A stretch of 64,000 bases of DNA from Otis tarda. Lineage: Eukaryota > Chordata > Aves > Otidiformes > Otididae. The notes below the pieces were generated by a model that was not told where the DNA came from, ran no database searches, and worked only from the letters and a program-made list of their open reading frames with translations. The number at the start of each line of letters is the position of its first letter. Within the stretch, counting starts at the first letter, position 1. The stretch covers positions 88,143,963-88,207,962 of the forward strand of contig CM048554.1 in assembly GCA_026413225.1 (NCBI GenBank). The letters are read 5' to 3'. Both the position numbers and the translations under genes were made by a program. Below, piece by piece: positions 14,001 through 29,000 of the stretch.

Positions 14001-17000
14001 GTTTACTGCTCACTCCTCCTTTGAATTAAGAACTGTGGATGAGAGTGCACAAATAACAAGTTCAGGTTGGAGCCTCAGCCTCAGAATGGGTAGTGGTTAA
14101 TTGCTCTCTTGGAGCTATTAAGGTGATGTCTACACCAGCAAGTGACGCAGATTGAGTTCTGTACAGAGTAGCAGTTTGGACAGAGGACTGAAATCTATAC
14201 TGTATGAGCTTTGGGGGTATTACTGTCAACTAGCTTAGTCAGGGTTTTTGATGCAGAGCACATGTGCATTCCTGGAGCACACGTTCTGATTTGTTTTTTT
14301 ACAAAGGAAGTCTATAAAGCACCATATGTTCATCTATAATAGATAAATGGGTTTTTAAAATTCTTCTAAAATTAGTTTATTAGAGTAGTATTTCTAATAA
14401 ATGTTTGAAAAGAGCAAATAGAATGGTAGTATAATGTACTTACTGCTACAATGTTTTCTTTTCTCAGATTAAAATATAAGAGAACCAGGAAGGTGCAAAA
14501 ATATTATTCCATTTATCTGGAGTACCATTTAGTTCCTGGTCACTTGTGAGAGGGCTTATAGTGTACACGATGTTGAGGACCTTTTGGCATCCTGAGGAGA
14601 GTTTTAGAGAAGTGCATATTCTTGAAGCGCGAAGAACTGCTTAGTTCTAAGAACTGTTAGGTTTTGGAGCAACTTTTAAAGTTTGTCCAGATTTTTTTTT
14701 TTCCCCTGAACTTCAAAATATTTTTTTTCTTTATTTTTATTAGGAAGAAGCAAACACTGGCATGCTGGCTAAAGGTAAAACATACATTTTGATCAGTAGG
14801 ACAATACTAAATGTAACTGTTTGAAACTTTCTTGCCTGATTTTTAATATTTTGATTTTTTTTTTTTTTTAACCCTATTTTATTGTGTTCTACTGAAAGTC
14901 TGTTGGACTGAAATGGTTAAAATTAATCTGCATGTTAGCCCTTCGAAGAGATCATCAATGTAATTTATTTTACTACATCTAGTCAGTACTCAGTTTTTGA
15001 TGCTTGCAATCGGAGTTAATCAGTTTACTATTAATGGCATTAGAATTTAGAAAAAAGTTAGAAAAAAATGCTATGTAGCATTTTGCATAAGCTTTGCATA
15101 CTTCTAATTCCAGTGTAGACAGAGTATAAATAAGAGAATTGTATTTTTTTTTAACATTTATCTTCTTGGTTTTAGTTATACTACTTGATTCACACGATTC
15201 AGCTACAGAACTCCAGAAGGCTGTTGAAACATCAGATGTAGCTCTAGGTGAACAGTATCTGCCTGAAGAAGTCAGTGGAATTGAAACGAATGAAGCAGGT
15301 AAGGGTTGATTTTAAAAAAAAAACAAAAAAAAACCCAAACCACACAACAAAACCCAAACTCCAAATCTTACTTTAGTAGAATAGGTGGCTCTGATATCTT
15401 CATTTGTTCTTAAGTTATCAGTGAACATGAAGCCCTTGGCTTTTAGTAACAAATCTTGAAAGGAGGAGGAAATATTTCAGGAAAAAGTCATGTTTTTGCT
15501 AAGAAGATAAGTTTTTACATTTGGTTATTGCAAAGTTGCTTTTGACATTGCAGTTTGATTTTAAATACCATCTGTTTGGTTATTCATCGTAGCTAAAATT
15601 TTTGTTTGTCAACATTGAACGCTTTGTCTTATCAAACTTTGTACAACAGTGTAGGGCACTTATATCCAGTATGGTTCTGACAGCATCAGTTAAAATACTT
15701 ACATTGCATATGCTGTTAGTTTTAGTACTGATGAAATATTGAGGTGGGGGAAGAGGGTGGAGAGGCATGCAAACTGTAGATGAGACCATTTAGTATGTAC
15801 TCATTAACTTGGCAACTGTGTATTTTTTACAGTAAAACCGAGATTTTAAAAATTTTTTTTTCATAACTGAAATCACTGTTCTCACTATGTAATAGACCAA
15901 GCTAGTAACTGAAACACAGACTCCAGCAGGATGTTTCCCAAAACAGAAAATCTTGTAGAGTCTCTTATGAGCTGCATTTTTCACAGGCATTTCCCATGGA
16001 CAAACCACCAGTGACATCGAAGCGTTACACCAAGCATACTATCAAATTGATCAGTCTTTGGGAGACACTGATGAGCAAAAACTGCACGATTCTGCAATGG
16101 CAGTCTCAGAATGCTTAGTGCAAGGTGTTTCACAAAATAATGAGATCTATTCAAAAAACATGTCAACTATTGAATCAGGTAAATACCTCAAAGGAAGGCA
16201 CGTGTTGTACAAGCATGTAAAATGAGTGAACTAGTAATATCTTGGATACTCCACTTATGAAACATTTTAAAATGTTGTCCTTTTTTCAAATATTTTTTCT
16301 AAGTTGGTTTTTTTTCAATTGTTCATTTATTTGTTTATTTTGTACTGATTAGATTTACCTACCGTGGAAGAATTGATGAAACCAATTAAAGGATATTCAC
16401 GTAATATCAGAAATTTTGATGTGGAGCCTGAAAGGTATTTATTTCAGAATGCATTTTAAGAATTGTAATAACTTAAGTCTGTTAACTATTTGTAGAAAAA
16501 CAGCTTACTAAATAACTCATCTCTCTTTTTCCCTAATTAAATACTGAAATTTCATTATGTCTTCATGAAATGTCACTGGCATTATGGCATTTGCAGTGAA
16601 TTGTAAAATGAATATACAGGGTTAATTACTTTAGACCAGGGATTCCCAATCTTTGCTCAAGTGATAAGCAGCAATGTCCGCCAAATTGTTTGGAGAAGTG
16701 TTCCTATAACAGCTACGAGAGCTAGGATCTCTGCTTTCCCAGTGTTCTGCTCTTTCCCCTCCACCCTATATGGATTTCAGCCCACATCCTATCTCAGCTC
16801 TCCAACCTCCCTAATCTAAGATCAAATCCTTTTATTCTGCTTACTTTTATCATTCTTACTAACCTGTACTCCGTACCTCTTTCTGGTTTGCTCCAGCAGA
16901 AAATTGTGTCTAGAGCAGAAACCACAGGCCCTGACTGTCAGAAATAGGTTGTACTTAGCAAATGAGTTTTGGGAGCTTTATCATGTAGCTGCACCCAGGA

Positions 17001-20000
17001 GAAATTACCATTCATTGTTTTATTAGCATTAATTGCATGCTTGCAGGTGTTCATCTCGTGGCTGAGTTTGGTATCTCCACAGAAACAGTCACTGCTGGGA
17101 ATTGGCTCTTGTTTCCCAGCATGGGAGTGATTCTGTATAACTAAGTCTGCATGGTTGTTCTTAAAAGAAGCCTAGTGGCTTCTTTTAAATTCAAGCAGTC
17201 TTTATAGCTGATACCTAAAGGAAAAATGGCCCACTTCTTCCAGACTGATATAAAAGCAAAGGGTAGAAGTCTTATTATATATTACTCTATTCCTTTCTCT
17301 TGTAGTCCTGTGAAACTGGTAGGCAGCACAGCAAATGACCTCATCAGCCACTTGCCCTTTAAAGAGCACCAGAATAATATGGCTTGGGAGACAAACTTAC
17401 TTGAAAAACTTAACAGAGAAGAGAGCGTCTTTCTGCAGACACATGTAGATGACGACAACTTTCAGAGGGTGGCTGAGAAAGAAATTCAGACCAGTGAAAT
17501 ACAGCCTGATGTACTAAGAGAAAAAATACTACAAGATTCTCTGCTTTCAGAAGGCAGCAAAACTAAACAAGTAAGTAATATCAACCAGTTTTTTATTATA
17601 TGGACATATATTAAAAATTTATATATTTTTAGTCTGCCTGTCATTTAATTATGATCTGATGTTTAGAAATTGAGAAACTGTTGCTGTTTTTTCTTGAAAG
17701 TCCATGTTACCTTTGCTATTCTTAGAGGTAGCCAAATCCAGTGGACTTTGGGACCAACAGGATTCTTCCTGTCCCAGCCCAATATGGGCAAAGCACCTGC
17801 AGTTCCATGTCCCCAGCTCAAGTTAGTAGCGAGTTTGAGCACAAGTTCCTATTGCGGGGACATATATAAACACACACAGGCTCAAAACAGAGAGCATACC
17901 TACAAAGAGGAAAGCTAGAAATACAGTTCCATAAGAATGTAGGAGAGACTGCAATGATCAACGTAGGGTTTAGTCAGACCACGTGTACCGACCAGCAACC
18001 CGGTCATGTCAGCGGCTTATTTAATCTTATTTTCCCTGTATTTTTCACACTTATTCCTACTTGATCCACCTTAATCTCTCCGTTTACCTAGTTTTTGTCC
18101 TTTCCCTAAACATCCTGTAAGTTTTGTACATTCTCACAATCCTCTCAAATGTTCCATAACAAGATTTACACAGTCCCAAATCTTCTCACTACATCCCCAA
18201 ATTCTCTTCTCCTTGCATCCTCTAAATTAGCCCAGCACTCCTGCAGGCTCTTGGACTCTTCAGACTCTTCAGACTGCAAGGCATTGCAGGGAGATAAGTT
18301 GTTTGGCTGATTAATCCTGGTGGATTTCCTGCCAGGGCCAACAGGCTAAGCTTTCGCATTCGCTGGTCTTCAGAGTTGTGTGCTCTGTTTTTAATGATCA
18401 AGCCTGCCACTGTTCCTCTCTTCATTGCATGATGTGTTCTCTGTAATTAGCTGTTAGTCATGAGCTACCAGCTTTGGTAAGCTAAAGATCGTGTAATGTA
18501 ATAAAACTTCCCAGAACGATTAAATGGAGCCAACACAAAATACTTGCACTATGCATACTTCTGAAGTAGTATAATTCTGCAAAATGACATACTGTTAATT
18601 TGGTTAAAAATAATGCCTTGTGCCAGCCCGAGTCTTACAGCTGTGTAATTCTGGTAACTGGTTCTATGTTCTAGTAGTAGTGAAAACTACCTTCAGATTA
18701 AAACAAGCTTTAGGCTCTAGTGTAAACAAATGTGCTCTATCACAGGCTCTTCAATCTTATTCCTTGAAGAATGAAAGATCAGAATCAATGACAACTAAAC
18801 CAATGTTATACAAGAATATCAGAAATCAAGCACCTTTACATAAAAAGAAATCTTCATATGGTCCTCATGGGGTGGTTAGAAGTTCTGGGTATGGGAAACC
18901 CACTTCACTCTCCAAACAGTCTTTTCCAGTTAATGAAAAGAAGACACCAAAAGAAACTTCTAAAAAGACTGGTGTGAAAGGCAAAAGTCCTGCAGATAGA
19001 GCAAGATCTAAAGGTAATTCTATTGTAGGGAGTCTGAGTTTTAAAAGTCAGAGAGCTTTGCTGTTCATGCTTCACATCAAAAAAAAAAAAAACCAAAAAA
19101 AAACCAAAAAAAACCCCACAAACCATTTCAAAATATTGTAGAAGTAAACCCAATGTTGTTTTTGTAAACCCAAATGCAATTAAGTACTGAATTTTTTTCT
19201 GTATCAGCATGAAGTTGCTGGAAGAAAGACTTCTAAATAAAGCTTTTAACTAGTCTTTTTCGCTCACATATACCACCACTATGTTTAAGACTTACCTGTT
19301 GTTCACTAGTAGGACGAAATCAATAGGAAAAGCTGGTGTTCGAAAATAAGTATCTACAAGTTACATTTTTCATTACAGTAAATGCAAAGACTTGCTAACA
19401 CACTAACTTTTGTGTGTGATGCCAAATTTCTATTCTCAGCTACTTTATTTTTATCTTTGCTTTCCTAGAGTACAAAGAAGGCAGTAATAAGAAAGACCTA
19501 TTTTCTATTCATGTCTCTTGTAAGACTAAGGAAGGGAGACTACCAATGTCATCCTGTGAAAGCTGAGTTGCAAGTAAAGGACTGAACTTTTTTTTATTTT
19601 GGAGTGAAGCCTGGAGAGTTTCATGAGATAATTCAGCTTAGTGTCTTTGCAGATGATGTTTACTATCTTGGAGGCAGGTCAAAATAACTTTACAGCTGTA
19701 AAGGTTTTAGCAGGGTTTAGCATATTTCTAGCATGCAATGCTTTTAAAAACCCTGCAAGTAGTGTTAGGAAAAGCAGTTTAGGATGATGTTGCCCATCTT
19801 AGGGAGATGCTTCAGTGGCAGCTGTCAAACTAAGGGACCTGAGTTCCTTGGTGAATTGTTTCTCCCTGGAGAACAGAAGGGTGTACAGCCTTATGGAGGT
19901 GTTGAACAGAATGAATAGTTCTGATAAAAATGAGGCCACTAGCCTCTTTCAAACATGTTCTTCCCTCTCTAGCTATAACCATTCTCCATAGCAATTTCAG

Positions 20001-23000
20001 GTTACTTCATCCCAGTGAGATTAACTTGTGTATTCTGCAGGGACCTCTAAAGCTAGGAAGAGAATGGCATTGAATCGAACAATCCCCTAATCATCAGTGC
20101 TAAGGGAACAGCTTTGTGAAGGGATAGTGTGAGAAATGTAAAAAGTATTCCACTTGGAAAATGATCATTGTCTATTTGTTTTCAGGTATAACATTCCTAA
20201 GCAGAAGCTCTTAGCTTGAATTGCTATAGGCAGAAATGAAATTGCAGTTGTAGTTACTATCTGTATTTCAGAAGACTGAGATGTGAATAGTTCTATGCAT
20301 ATTAGTTACTCTCTCAGGGGAGCTTCCCTGGTTTCTAATTTCCAGTCAAGTTGCTATTTGATGCAACAAATAAATGTTGCATGTCTTTGTATGCTATTTG
20401 CACTCCGAAGTCCATTTTGAAAATTGCTGTGTCTTATCTTCACCATAGCTTAAAATATGGTGTATTTCTGTGTACTTAGATAACTGGCCACTTCTTGAGT
20501 AGAGAAATGAGGTTGACCTTGTTTCATGAAGGATTTATTATCCAGCTACTTCTTTCATTTGTTCCCATGGGTTTTGTTTTATCTTGTCGTCAGTTACTTA
20601 ATTTAAAAAACCCTACCTTTTCCATAATGTCTCATTGCTCTCAAGTTACTATATTTAATTAAAATTCAAGTTGTAGAATACTTAATTGGTATTTCTAAGG
20701 GGTGGATCACATGAGTAGGTTTTTTGAAAGGACATTAAATTCTGAATTTAATTTTGTTCTATTTCACTTTATGCCTAAATGAAGAAGCCTTATTTGCTAC
20801 TAGAATAATAAGATCTGCAACCAATGAACCAACTTCGAAGGGAAGTATTAACAGAGTTATGTCTGGCCAATCAGTTGTTAATAATCTTGGACACCAGGCT
20901 GTGGATGATTGCAGGCAATATCAGCATGTAAGTAATAATCAGTGATACCTCTAATTATAGCATGTACAACTTGGTTTGCAAGCCTATTTTGTCAAGAGTT
21001 TTAATGATTATCACAATATTGGCAAATGCTGAAATATTGAATGGACTTCCCTTTAGTGAAATACTAATTCTTGTTTTTAAAATATGCAAGTATAATCATA
21101 CTGCTTTTCAGTTGCTTGGATGATTCTATTGCTTGGGTGGTTCTATATACTTAAATTTGGAATGCTTATTAATTTATAAAAATTACTATTTTGTTATAGA
21201 AAATGGGAAAATTTTAAATAAAACTTTTACGTAAAAGTATTCTGTTAGGAATCACAGAATGGTTTGGGTTGGAAGGGACCTTTAAAGGTTATCGAGTCCA
21301 ACCCCCCTGCAAGGAGCAGGGGCATCTCCAATCAGATCAGGTTGCTCAGAGCCCCGTCCAACCTGGCCTTGAATGTTTCCAGGGATGGGGCATCTACCAC
21401 CTCTCTGGGCAACCTGTTCCAGCGTTTCACCACCCTCATTGTAAAAAAATTTTTCATTGTATCAAGTCTGAATCTACCTCCCTCTACTTTAAAATCATTA
21501 CCCCTCATCCTATCACAAGAGGCCCTGCTGAAGCGTTTGTCCCCAGAATGTTAAATAGTATTACTGTTTGGATTTTTTTTTTCAGTTTGCATTGCATCGA
21601 ATACGTAATAGTATTTTCTGACTTCTCTAAGATCACTGAATTTGTGGTACCATGATGGATTTTCCTTCTTCCTTATCAACTGTGTAAAAAAATTATGCAT
21701 TGAATACCTAAATCATTACTACTTTTTTAAAAGTAAAATACATAATAGAATAATTCTGGTAGCTGTGTAGTGGCTCTCATATAAGAGGTGTTTGTTTCTT
21801 GTTGATTTTTTTGGCTTATTTTCCTCATACTTATTTCAGAAATGAAAAAGTAGCTCATTAAAGTAAATGCAGGATGTTTTGGTATTAAAGTTGGGTTTGG
21901 TTTGTTTTTTTTTTCTTTTAAAGTGCCTTATGTGGTTACTGAGAGCCAGACAAGCCAGTTAAATAAAACTGATGAGTGGAATTTTTGGTAAACAATCGGC
22001 TCAGTGTAATGTTTCCCTGATTTTTTTCCTTCACTAGGATTTGTCATTTTCTCCTATCAAAAGTTGTGATAGAGAACTATATTTGCTAAAACGAGTACAA
22101 GTTGCAGAGGAGGACCTGAACACAGCTCGTGATTTGATTCAACAGCTAACCAGCACGGTTTCAGAAAAAGAGAAAGAAATAGAGACAAAGATAGTAGAAT
22201 TGAAAACGCAGCATGAGAAAGAGCTGTCTCAGTTGGGTCAGGAAAACTATGTTCTTCAGAGTAAGGTACTTTACCATCTTGTATCCCATTACTACAGAAC
22301 AGGGTAAACACTGCTTCTGAAAATCAAATTAATGTTATTTTACATCTGTTATTAATGAGCAGAAAATCCATATTTACACACACTGCTAGCTTGTAAATGC
22401 ATACGCACTGTTACATTTATTGCCCATAAGACATTGTCTTTTTTTTTTTTCTACAGAGATAAACTGTGTTATCCTGAGTTCCATTAGTTTGCTATTTTGA
22501 CAGCTTTGCAGCAGGTTGTTTTTTTTTTTTTTTGCAAAGATTCAACTCAGTCTTATGTAAAAAAAAATAATAAAAGATATTAACAGATTCCATTTGTTAT
22601 AGATTAGTACTGTGTGTTGAGATATTGTTTAATTTTTGAACCATTTTTCAATATTGTGTTTTGTCTATATGGCATATTCCCAGGGTTATTCCACTGTACC
22701 CTCCTGTCTAGATACATAAGAGCAGAAGAGAGAGGGTAAAACTGTTAGCTTTTCCCAAACTTTATATACTTTGTTCCTGTTCCATAATGCTTCTGTAAAA
22801 CTCCAGTAATAAGATTGGCTTATTGGTCTGCTTTCGTATCTTAATGAAAAGATTGACCTATTTATGTCATAAAAGTGTAATCTTGTAGAGAATTCCATAT
22901 TGCTAACAAAACTTTCCTTATTAATTGTGTGTCTTTTTCTTTCTGAAAGTTAAGAGGTATGGAAGAGCTGACTCAAGAAAAGAGATGGACCCGTCATACA

Positions 23001-26000
23001 GCAACAGTTCCTGTCACTGAAGAAAAACTGGCACAAATACAAAAAGAAATTGAAGATCAAGAGGTCATTATTCAAGGTTATCAACAGGTATACCACACAG
23101 CATATTGAGCTGTGCTCTGGCCAGTTTCAGAAACAAAATTGTCTAATGGTTACTACAGTTCTGTTGAAAACAGTTATCTTGCTGTCTGAAAAGTGGGTGG
23201 AATTTAGGTCTGAAGGGCAAACACATATTGCACGTTTGGTTTGGGCAAAGTCTTTCCACAATTCCATGTAACTTTTCTAAGTTGTAAAAATATGCTGACT
23301 TGTAAGTTGAGAACTAGAGAAATACTTTATGGGCAATAAAGAACCACAAACTGTTTGCTACAAATGTAGTAGAAAACTAGTATTTTTAAGGAAGATTAGA
23401 AATCTGGAGGGTTCTGTGTTTCAGATATTTTTCACAGGATCTGAGCAGCTGATTTCAAGGAAACCTTATTAGTGTGCATGATTTCTATTACTTAGTGAAG
23501 TGCAGAAATAGATAACGCAGGCTTAGTAATCCTTTTGCATACTTGCAGATGTAAAATCAAATAGGTTCGTTTAACCACCTGGTGCTCAGCAGCATTTCTT
23601 GTACAGACACGTTTTGCAAGTATGGCTGTGAGTGTCCTGAATCGGTGACTGTTTGTGTCTGTGGGACTGGAGCATGGGCAGGCTGAGCTCTGATCTGTCA
23701 ACACCCATCCATCTATGTACTTTTAGAATATAGTTGGGATAGCTTTGCAGAGGAACTGGCCTGAGTTCTCCTGTATAAGCAGACATTTGGCCAAGATTTT
23801 AGAGATCAGTGTATGCTACTTTAGCATGAAGATAATGAAGGTAGATATCCGTTTTAGAAACTTGGTAATAAAACATTCCACTGTTTCAGTAGGCAAACTA
23901 TGCAAGTTATAGATGATTGGTTTTGAACTGGATAAAACAGTAATTTATGAACATTCTCTAACTTTATCTGTCTCATCTTAGGAAAATGAGAGATTATACA
24001 AACAAATGAAAGAGCTACAAATCCAAAACAAAAAAAATGAGGAACAAATGTTTAAGGAGAATCAGTGTTTAATGTCTGAATTAAGAGTCTTAAGGTAGGC
24101 TTATTTAAGCATCTGATCTAAAATCTGTGGGGTTTCAGCTGTGTTTCTTATTTTATTTATGAAGAATCACTGCAGAATCTGTCAGGTGCATGTTTTCCAG
24201 TGTTCCTTGTGTTTGTGGTTTTGTTTTTTCGTTTGAGGATTGATTTATGTTGATTATGGGTACCTAATTTTTAGTCTTTTTGCTGATGTTGCAGACCTAT
24301 GGGAAGACTAGTGTCTTCTATTTGGGGAATATTTCAATGCTGAAATTTAAATACTGTTATTCATGTCAGAATATGTAATACATATACTGCACTTGTTCTG
24401 GTATTAACAGCTCTGCTCACGAGTCAGTGTTTTGAGACTGTTGTAAGATGCGTAGTAGATCAGGTGCCACAAGAGATCCTGGTAGTGGAGGAACCATTAG
24501 ATTCACTGCACTGTATGTCCTGTAAGATTTGCATTTGAGGAAAAAAAGCTAGCAATTGTGTGTACTCATAATTTACAAATCTTTGCTTAGGAGAGGCCCG
24601 CAGATGAGTTCCACCGATGCTGAGTAGGTTTTGTTTACCTCCCTTAGTAGTCCCAACAAACATGTTTGTGTGAAGTAAGAAGATACCACCTTACAGGTGC
24701 AAAGTTTTGGTGGAAAGATGTACTGCATAGTTGCTTTTTTCTTAGTTTTGAGCCTGCACAGGTTGACTTTGTGGTACCATGTGGGGAGTGGGGGAAGCTG
24801 TGTTTGTTTTTAGTGTGCTATTGTTAGTATGCCAAGTCACCACATAGATAACTGTTTTTGCTGTTGCCATTTAGAGAAAAGCTAGAGAAGACTAATATCC
24901 CGTCACGAATCATGCAGGATTCTGAACCAGCCAGAAGTCAGAGTTTCACAGAACTGATTTCAGAACTTCGAGCAGCACGGGTAGGAATACACTAAGCCTG
25001 TTGTTCAGGTGTTCTTATGGAAAACACATAACCATCCATCTTGTAGACTAAGAATATAAACTACGTAGTGGAGCATGCTACTTTTCTACAGTGTTAATTA
25101 TTTTCCACACTTGCATATCACAAATGTCTCATCAAGTGCACTTTCACAAGTAGTCCCCTGAGACATAGATTGACTGAAAGAAGTGCAGTGTTGCCATGTT
25201 TACTGGCAATTCTGAAATATCTTGTGAGAAGTTACTGAAAGTAGTGTGATACCTCTGTATCTTTCCCACATAAGACAAATCCAGAAGAATGTTTATCCCT
25301 GCTCTGTACCAAGTAAATTCTGGAAAAGAACATCAGAGTGAAAAGAATCTTTTGTTATTCACTCATGTAACTTTTTTTTTGTAGTCCTACAGGTGCTTGT
25401 GGTTTTGAGGGAGGATGTTTAGTAAGCTTCATTTTAAAATTAAAGGTTTTCAGGAACTTTTGTTGCTCTGTTTACTGCAAGTGGGGGGACTGTTCTGGTA
25501 CATACTTCCTCTGGTAGTTAGACTAGAAATTAAAAGCTGCTGCCTCAGTTTTGGGGTTTTAAAAAAAAAAAACAAAAACCAAAAAAAACCAATTGGTTAG
25601 GTAGGTGATAAGAGGATCTGGATCCAGTGAGCTTCAGGACCAATGGGGATGTGCCTGATCTGATAGAGCTGACTTTGAGCTCTAAAGACTCCAGGGGCTC
25701 CCCTAGTTCCGATCTTATAGATGCCACTGCTACACTTCCCTGTCCTTAGATCCAGCCTGTAATGAGACTGAACACAAGATCCAAAGATGGAGAGAGACAC
25801 ACGGGCAACAATAACATGGCCAGACACAGGTAACACAGAGAGCAGTGCCTTTCCTTACACCACAGAAATACAAACAATACTGTTAGAAATGCCAGGAGCA
25901 CATATGGCTTGATCCTGTTCAGCAGATCAGGATAGGAGTTCGCTAGCATTAACACACATACTTGCACGTGCTGGCCCTTGCTGGCCCTAGACACTTGGTC

Positions 26001-29000
26001 TGTTTACTGGCTGGCCCCAAAATCTCAGTCCTCCTGTTGCTACTTCTTGTACCTATGGATCGCCAGGACCAAAGGCCTCTGTCTCTAGAGGTGGCGCTGG
26101 CACTGAGACCTTTAGTCCTACTTAGTCTTGAAATTTGCTAGAGATCACACGTAAACAGAACAGAGAGTGCATGCAGAAAATGGTGAGAAATAGAACATAG
26201 TAAGATGAACAGTTGGACAGTACATCTGTCCATTTAAGTCACAGTCTGAAGTCTTAGAAATAAGTAAAACCATGTTCTTTACTGACCCTCGCAAAAGGCA
26301 GATGTTTTCTACTTCTAAGACAGTTATGTAAGACTTACATAAAAAAAACTTTTCTTTTTTTTTAATGTAGCTTAACTTTTCCCATGTTCTACTATAGCAA
26401 GAAAATCTCATTGCTGCTGTGGTCTGGTGCAACTGTTGTGACTTATTCATTTTATGGTGAAAAAGCATGTTCAAGTTTTTTGTATGACAATTTGTGTTTA
26501 GTTTTTATTGTCTTACTGTTTTCTCTAAAACTCAGAAGGAAGAAACTAAATTACAAGAAGAGATCAGACTTCTCAAACAAGATAAGCAAGCTCTTGAGGT
26601 AGACTTGGGACAAGCAAGGAAAGAGAGAGATTTAGCAAAAATCCAAATTGCATCCACATCAGGTAAAGCACCTTCATTTTCTTGAATAATTTTGCCTAGT
26701 CTGTGCTTCACTAAAAAAATACATATCTAAAACTTGTTTCTTACTAAAACATTACTTAGTCAAATGCATCTAGACTATTTCCAAATGTTGTCTAAAGTTC
26801 TAATAAAAGCATACAGTGAAGGACATGCTATAGTACCTTTGGCACTGTTAGAAAGCCTTTTCTTGTATCCAGCCAAAATCTTTGTTGTTGCCTATTGAAT
26901 TTGCCCATCTTCCACTGGGCATGGAAACCAGACGATTCCATTTCTATGACAACTCTGTTCATAAGAAAAGATTTACTGTGTTGCATCTTAGTCTCCTATT
27001 TACATCCTGCCCATTTTTTACCTCTAACTTACACCTTGTGACCTTTTTTTTCAATTTTCTTAGGAGAACTCTTTCCGGTTTGACTTTAGCTTTCTTAATG
27101 AGAGGGGGCCAGAAACTGGACTCTTTCACTTCCAATATCAGGCATCACAAATGCTAAGAGCTGTAATATTTACCTCCGTGTCTTTTCTCAAAATGCTTGA
27201 TCCCTAAAAGGGAGCAGTATGATCAATACACACCTAAACATATACTCTATGTTGTCATCCATGTTGTTACTGAAAGTTTGTTTACTAGAACGAGATCAAG
27301 AATAGATCTCCCAGGGTTCGGTTTTAAATACTTCCCATGGTAAACTGTGAACCATTGAGTACCACTGTGTATGAGAGAAAAAAGGGGGTTTTTTCACACT
27401 GTGGCATTTAAAATCCTAACTGGGGACTAGTTTTAAAACTTTACTGCAGTAACAGGATTGTCAAGAGTAAATGTATGAAATGTACTGAGAAGATAGTGTT
27501 GACTAATTACTTCTTCAATACATAATTATTAATGAAACAATACTAAGATTTTTTTTTTATTGTAGGTGAGAAGTCCTATGAATTTAAAATTATGGAAGAA
27601 TCATATAAACAGGAAATTACTAATTTAAAAAGAAGACTTCAGTGGTATGCAGAAAATCAAGACCTTCTGGATAAGGATGCAGCCCGTCTTAAAGATGCAA
27701 GAGAGGAAATTGAGAAGCTAAAAATAGAGGTGATAATGTCTAGCTTTATCTAAGTAGTTGGAACTTCAATTTTTTTCTTTTCTAGTGATGAGTATAATGT
27801 AATTCTGTTCTTCATCATAATCCCATTTTTTCAAGAAAAAAACATGTAAAATACTTACACCTTTAAATCAAATACAGAGTCTTTATATGCAAAATTGATA
27901 TTGCAAGTGTAGAATGCATAAAACCTAGTTCTGCTTCTATTGGACATCTTGGTGATGCTTCTGGAAACAAAAGTAATGTGTTTCTTTCTTTCTTAACTAA
28001 GCAAAGGAAGTACATTGTTACATTGACAACTTGGAAGATCCCTCTTGTCATTTTCTTTTCCTCTTTTTTACTCCATGGAAGCATAGGCAACACTTATTTT
28101 GTTCTCTTAAGTACCAATTCTAAATTATTTCTTAGAAAAACTCTGTGGTTGCTGTAGTAGGGAGGAAAAAGCCAAAACACTCGAAATAATATAAAGCAAG
28201 CAAAACTAATACATGAATCTTGAATAGTTCTGAGGTTTGCATTGCCTGCTTGTCAGTAGATTTGACTTAGTATTCACAGAAATAAAGAATTTTACCAGTG
28301 ATAAAATATAATTGATCTTGAATTTTTTTTATGATGTTTTATTCGAGAGATCACAGATGAAAGGAGGTGCCTCTGAAGGAGCAGCCAGGAAAGGAGATCC
28401 CTTTAACACCACCATATCGAACTTTGATCAGTATATCATTGCTGTGAAAGAAATTTTTTTTATTTGCATTTTCTCCAGGATGGACTGGTGTTTAAAAACA
28501 GTGAAGAGTTTTGACTTCATAGAAAAAATCAAATTAGTCAAACTATGCTGGCATGAAAGCATTGCTTATGCTAACATTGCCAATGTGAGAGAGAAATCAA
28601 GATAGGAATACTTCCAGCTATACAGGGTGTAATATCCCTGTATGGTGATCGTAGCGGCTGATAAACATAGGAAATGATCAAAGCTTTGAGTCTTTGTGGC
28701 CAGACTTCATGGAAGCACAGGAGAGTTAGCTATTCAGTTCCTTACCCTGCTCCCGAGAGTCAGCATTTATTTAGGCACAACATAATGTTGCTTTTTGGCT
28801 GCTTCTGTATCTCGTCACGGAGCATAGCCTTGCAAATCACAAACTATTTTCTTAACTCACCCTGATTTCGTGTAATCTACTGTAGTATTTTATGTTATAG
28901 CTTATTAACCAAGTTTGCATACTGGAAGTATGGGAGAAAGAAGCAGATTTACAGGTCTGAAGACAAGAATGTCCTAGAGTTGATGTTCTCTTCTGGATTG

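Larger units (their letters stand above)
13805..17305 (+). other. CEP162 introns between exons g and l
   Basis: Five introns (13805-14743, 14775-15175, 15299-15986, 16179-16352, 16435-17305). They contain T-rich tracts before several acceptors and an A-rich tract at 15318-15345. A stretch near 16640 faintly resembles a DNA-transposon end but is too weak to call. Confidence -1.
17571..22037 (+). other. CEP162 introns between exons l and o
   Basis: Three introns (17571-18745, 19014-20784, 20928-22037). The first holds the unidentified repeat at about 17720-18470, the third the CR1 piece at 21247-21548. A long A-rich tract with CC interruptions lies at 19080-19118. Otherwise nothing is recognised. 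Confidence -1.
22266..26535 (+). other. CEP162 introns between exons o and s
   Basis: Four introns (22266-22949, 23088-23981, 24095-24874, 24981-26535). The last contains the unidentified repeat copy 2 at about 25600-26135, after an A-rich tract at 25560-25590. The others show only T-rich tracts. Confidence -1.

Noticed and set aside
16640..16920. Possible hAT-type DNA transposon end (GACCAGGGATTCCCAA)
   Set aside because: Only about 15 bases look right; no matching terminal inverted repeat or 8-bp duplication was found.
28312..28605. 97-codon open frame in the CEP162 sense
   Set aside because: It starts inside an intron without a fitting splice acceptor and resembles nothing in CEP162.
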